Origin: Deltaproteobacteria bacterium
GTDB taxonomy: Bacteria > Desulfobacterota > DSM-4660 > Desulfatiglandales > HGW-15
DNA: 7,177 nucleotides
Direction of reading: 5' to 3'
Assembly: GCA_020342025.1 (NCBI GenBank)
Contig: CP070840.1
Location: forward strand, 352,742 to 359,918
In this document: piece after piece, positions 5,765 through 7,177 of the stretch
Numbering within the stretch: position 1 is the first letter of the stretch
How the letters are laid out: each line of letters begins with the position of its first letter
The notes under the pieces: generated by a model
Database searches by the model: none
Told to the model about the DNA's origin: nothing
Seen by the model: the letters and a program-made list of their open reading frames with translations, nothing else
Made by a program: the position numbers and the translations under genes

Positions 5765-5779
5765 ATCAAACGGTTTGAT
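5765..5779. promoter_or_regulatory. Perfect 7-1-7 palindrome before the crotonase gene
   Basis: ATCAAACGGTTTGAT is a perfect 15-base inverted repeat ending 20 bases before the crotonase start and just ahead of its ribosome binding site. TetR/FadR-type regulators of acyl-CoA metabolism use operators of this size. No regulator gene is in the window. An RNA hairpin of this shape would need a wider loop and be weak. Confidence 0.4.
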
Positions 5780-5799
5780 AAGTAAAGGGGGGAGTGTTT

Positions 5800-6579
5800 A
5801 TGGAGTATGAAACCATAGAATATGAGATCAAGGAAAAAGGTGTTGGCATCCTGTCGCTCAATCGGCCCCGCAGGTACAATTTGATCAATCAGAAGATGAT
5901 GGAAGAATTGGAAAGCTTTTGGTGCGAGAGGCAGCTTGACCTGGATACCCACGTCCTGATTCTGAGGGGAAATGGGGAAAAGGGGTTTTGCGCGGGCCTC
6001 GATGTGAAAGAGATGATGAAGGATCTTCCTCACATGGGGACTGACCAGTTTTATAGGTTCCAGTCCCGTCTTGGAAGATTGAATCTGGCCATGAGGCGCA
6101 CCCCGCAGCCTATCATTTGTGCGGTTCACGGTCCAACCGCCGGATTGGGTTTCAGCTTTACACTGGCGTCGGATGTGCGGATTATCAGCTCGGATGCCCG
6201 GTTTTCAGCCGCCTACATCAATATCGGCCTGGGTGGCGCGGACATGGCCTGCAGCTACTTTCTTCCACGGCTTATAGGGGCCGGGAGGGCCTATGAATTT
6301 ATGCTCACGGGAAACTTCATGTCTGCCGAGGACGCCATGAATCTTGGCCTGGCCAGCCGACTTGTGGAGCGTGACAAACTCCTGGAAACGGCTTTAGAGC
6401 TGGCCAGGACTATGAACAGCAAGAATCCCATGGGCCTCCGCCTTACCAAGGAGGCCATTAACATGAACCTGGACGCAGGAGGTCTCGAGCAGGCCTTAAA
6501 CATGGAGGATCGTAACCAGGCCCTGCTGGTTGCCAGGGGAATGCTGGGGAAAGACGGAAAGACGAGTCGGTATTTTTGA
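5800..6579 (+). CDS. Crotonase-fold enoyl-CoA hydratase/isomerase family protein
   Basis: The 259-residue protein is a full-length crotonase, a family of cytoplasmic enzymes acting on acyl-CoA thioesters. The oxyanion hole is made by FCAGLD (residues 63-68) and the glycine region of VHGPTAGLG (109-117). SDVRIISSDARF (124-135) and LPRLIGAGRAYEFMLTG (155-171) are standard family blocks. The two catalytic glutamates of enoyl-CoA hydratase are absent: Ser119 and Tyr139 stand at the Glu144 and Glu164 positions of the rat enzyme. Asp148 in GGADMA is a possible alternative acid/base. Hydration is therefore not assured; isomerase, hydrolase or another crotonase reaction is possible. ATG at 5800 was chosen because GGGGGGAG lies five bases before it; an in-frame GTG at 5794 overlaps that site. 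The gene stands alone on the plus strand, divergent from the flavin oxidoreductase gene. Confidence 0.88.
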   Translation: MEYETIEYEIKEKGVGILSLNRPRRYNLINQKMMEELESFWCERQLDLDTHVLILRGNGEKGFCAGLDVKEMMKDLPHMGTDQFYRFQSRLGRLNLAMRRTPQPIICAVHGPTAGLGFSFTLASDVRIISSDARFSAAYINIGLGGADMACSYFLPRLIGAGRAYEFMLTGNFMSAEDAMNLGLASRLVERDKLLETALELARTMNSKNPMGLRLTKEAINMNLDAGGLEQALNMEDRNQALLVARGMLGKDGKTSRYF

Positions 6580-6589
6580 AAGAGGTCCT

Positions 6590-6629
6590 AAAAAAACCCC
6601 CTGAGCAAGGAGGTAAACTCAGAGGGGTT
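6590..6629 (-). terminator. Intrinsic terminator acting on the minus strand
   Basis: On the minus strand AACCCC, a bulged T and CTGAG pair with CTCAG, GGGG and TT, an 11-bp stem with one bulge and a 12-base loop, followed by a run of T (seven in all at 6590-6596). On the plus strand the stem is preceded by A7 and followed by GGGGG, so it is not a normal terminator for the crotonase gene. It faces transcription coming from the right, where no minus-strand protein gene is seen. The minus-strand loop contains ACCTCC, complementary to a Shine-Dalgarno sequence. Confidence 0.65.
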
Positions 6630-6989
6630 GGGGGTAATAATGGGGTTAAGGGGCCGCTAAGGAAGGGAAAGTCAGAAAAAATCGGGTTGTGATGTTAACC
6701 GTCCAACTGGGCCATCCGTATTATGTATCCCAGTAGTATTCCCTGCTGAAATCAAAAGTATGAGTTTTTTACCCTGATAGCATAAAAAGAAAAAGTCAAG
6801 AAAAATTTTCGTGATTTATCAATAAGTTACACCCTTTTTATACATGTGGAATTGTCAGTAAGTGCCTTAACTGGCTGGTTTGGTGACAAGAATTTTGACG
6901 AGGCATGTCAGTAACTTTTTGATAACTGATGCCCCCCTGATCATGTATTTGTCTCACCCCGCCCTCCCCCTTCATTTCTCACTTTTTTC
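6630..6989. other. Intergenic stretch without a recognisable gene
   Basis: No frame here has a good ribosome binding site or coding character. It contains an ACTGGG/CCCAGT inverted repeat (6706-6734), an AT-rich section (about 6755-6840), two direct copies of TGTCAGTAA (6853-6861 and 6906-6914), and clustered C-runs (6932-6970). A minus-strand TATAAA at about 6836-6841 could be a -10 but has no matching -35. The terminator on its left suggests a minus-strand RNA may be encoded here, without further proof. Confidence 0.5.
6853..6914. repeat. Direct repeat TGTCAGTAA, two copies 53 bases apart
   Basis: TGTCAGTAA occurs at 6853-6861 and again at 6906-6914, five helical turns apart. Paired sites at this distance upstream of the promoter at 6990 could be activator sites, but two 9-mers can also recur by chance. 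Confidence 0.3.
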
Positions 6990-7018
6990 TTGACTTCCAG
7001 CAAAACTTACATTATTTT
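6990..7018 (+). promoter_or_regulatory. Sigma70-type promoter for the gene starting at 7170
   Basis: TTGACT (6990-6995), a 17-base spacer and TATTTT (7013-7018) form a good -35/-10 pair. Transcription should start near 7025, giving a leader of about 145 nt before the ATG at 7170. Directly after the -10, ACTGTA occurs twice (7020-7025 and 7032-7037), a possible regulator site. Confidence 0.55.
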
Positions 7019-7036
7019 AACTGTAACTTTTACTGT

Positions 7037-7163
7037 AGTTGATTAACCGCAGGGAATTTAATTAGACAGGATGGACAGGATGTCTTTGATCATCAACTGG
7101 AGGATAGCTTGAGCGCCCCGTGAAATGGGGCCTCCCAATGTGAAAACATTGGGAGATATGGAG
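7037..7163 (+). promoter_or_regulatory. Structured 5' leader with two abutting hairpins
   Basis: Hairpin 1 (7115-7131) pairs GCCCC with GGGGC plus a G-U closing pair around UGAAA. Hairpin 2 (7132-7155) is a perfect 9-bp stem, CTCCCAATG with CATTGGGAG, around UGAAAA. They abut with no spacer base and so can stack end to end, and both loops carry GUGAAA. Upstream, AGTTGAT (7037-7043) can pair with ATCAACT (7092-7098), and GGAGG (7099-7103) can pair with CCTCC (7131-7135) in competition with both hairpins. The ribosome binding site GGAG follows at 7160-7163. This looks like a cis-regulatory RNA or a protein-binding leader; it matches no riboswitch class I recognise. Confidence 0.5.
7065..7082. 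repeat. Tandem 9-bp repeat GACAGGATG
   Basis: Two perfect head-to-tail copies of GACAGGATG lie in the leader, after an A/T-rich AATTTAATTA. The wording resembles dispersed intergenic repeats of the ACAGGAT type that are common in environmental anaerobe genomes; that resemblance is from memory and not checked. Confidence 0.5.
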
Positions 7164-7169
7164 ACACGT

Positions 7170-7177
7170 ATGACAAA
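7170..7177 (+). CDS. Start of an unidentified gene, cut by window end
   Basis: ATG ACA AA begins six bases after GGAG and lies downstream of a good promoter and structured leader, so a gene start is likely. Only two complete codons are visible and the product cannot be guessed. Confidence 0.5.

Noticed and set aside
5725..6129. Minus-strand 134-codon open frame
   Set aside because: It is antisense to the crotonase gene and has no recognisable domain or good ribosome binding site.
6595..6629. Terminator for the crotonase gene on the plus strand
   Set aside because: The hairpin is followed by G-runs rather than T-runs on that strand; the T-run is on the minus strand.
6867..6944. Minus-strand 25-codon frame encoding a basic hydrophobic peptide
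   Set aside because: Only a weak GGTGAG before the ATG, no conserved feature, and frames this short are expected by chance.
1..7177. CRISPR arrays, tRNA or rRNA genes, insertion sequences
   Set aside because: No regularly spaced repeats, no cloverleaf or rRNA-like sequence, no transposase motifs or terminal inverted repeats were seen.

Overview
The window looks like chromosomal DNA from a strictly anaerobic or microaerophilic Desulfobacterota-type bacterium (the old deltaproteobacteria: sulfate reducers and syntrophs). This is inferred from the combination of superoxide reductase (desulfoferrodoxin), rubrerythrin, thiol peroxidase and a PerR-type regulator, with no catalase or superoxide dismutase in view, and from strong AGGAGG-type ribosome binding sites and moderate GC content. 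The species cannot be named from the sequence.

Bases 1-3510, minus strand, form an oxygen and peroxide defence operon. Read in the direction of transcription it has a good sigma70 promoter (about 3482-3510) whose -10 lies inside an AT-rich inverted repeat (candidate PerR operator), a leader of about 190 nt with a likely 30-codon small ORF, and then rubrerythrin, an exported or membrane-anchored TlpA-like thioredoxin-fold protein with a CPYC motif, an exported single-cysteine peroxiredoxin, a PerR-type regulator, Tpx thiol peroxidase, and desulfoferrodoxin (cut a few codons before its end by the window edge). A second perfect inverted repeat sits just before the desulfoferrodoxin gene. Together the genes cover superoxide reduction, cytoplasmic peroxide reduction (rubrerythrin, Tpx) and probably extracytoplasmic peroxide reduction (the TlpA-like/peroxiredoxin pair), with their probable own repressor encoded in the middle.

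Bases 3665-5524, minus strand, hold a class III nucleotide cyclase with an N-terminal cysteine-rich GAF-like domain, followed by a hairpin, and upstream of it a flavodoxin-fold NAD(P)H/FMN oxidoreductase that keeps only three of four cysteines of the usual iron-sulfur flavoprotein motif. Both could be redox-linked, but this is inference.

Bases 5525-6579: a divergent intergenic region carrying a perfect 15-bp palindrome leads into a plus-strand crotonase-fold (enoyl-CoA hydratase/isomerase family) gene lacking both canonical catalytic glutamates.

Bases 6580-7177 contain no convincing gene until a start codon at 7170. The stretch holds an intrinsic terminator that works on the minus strand although no minus-strand protein gene is seen to its right, a C-rich/G-rich strand-asymmetric tract, a good plus-strand promoter near 6990-7018, a tandem 9-bp repeat, and a roughly 145-nt leader ending in two abutting hairpins with nearly identical loops just before the ribosome binding site of the gene starting at 7170.
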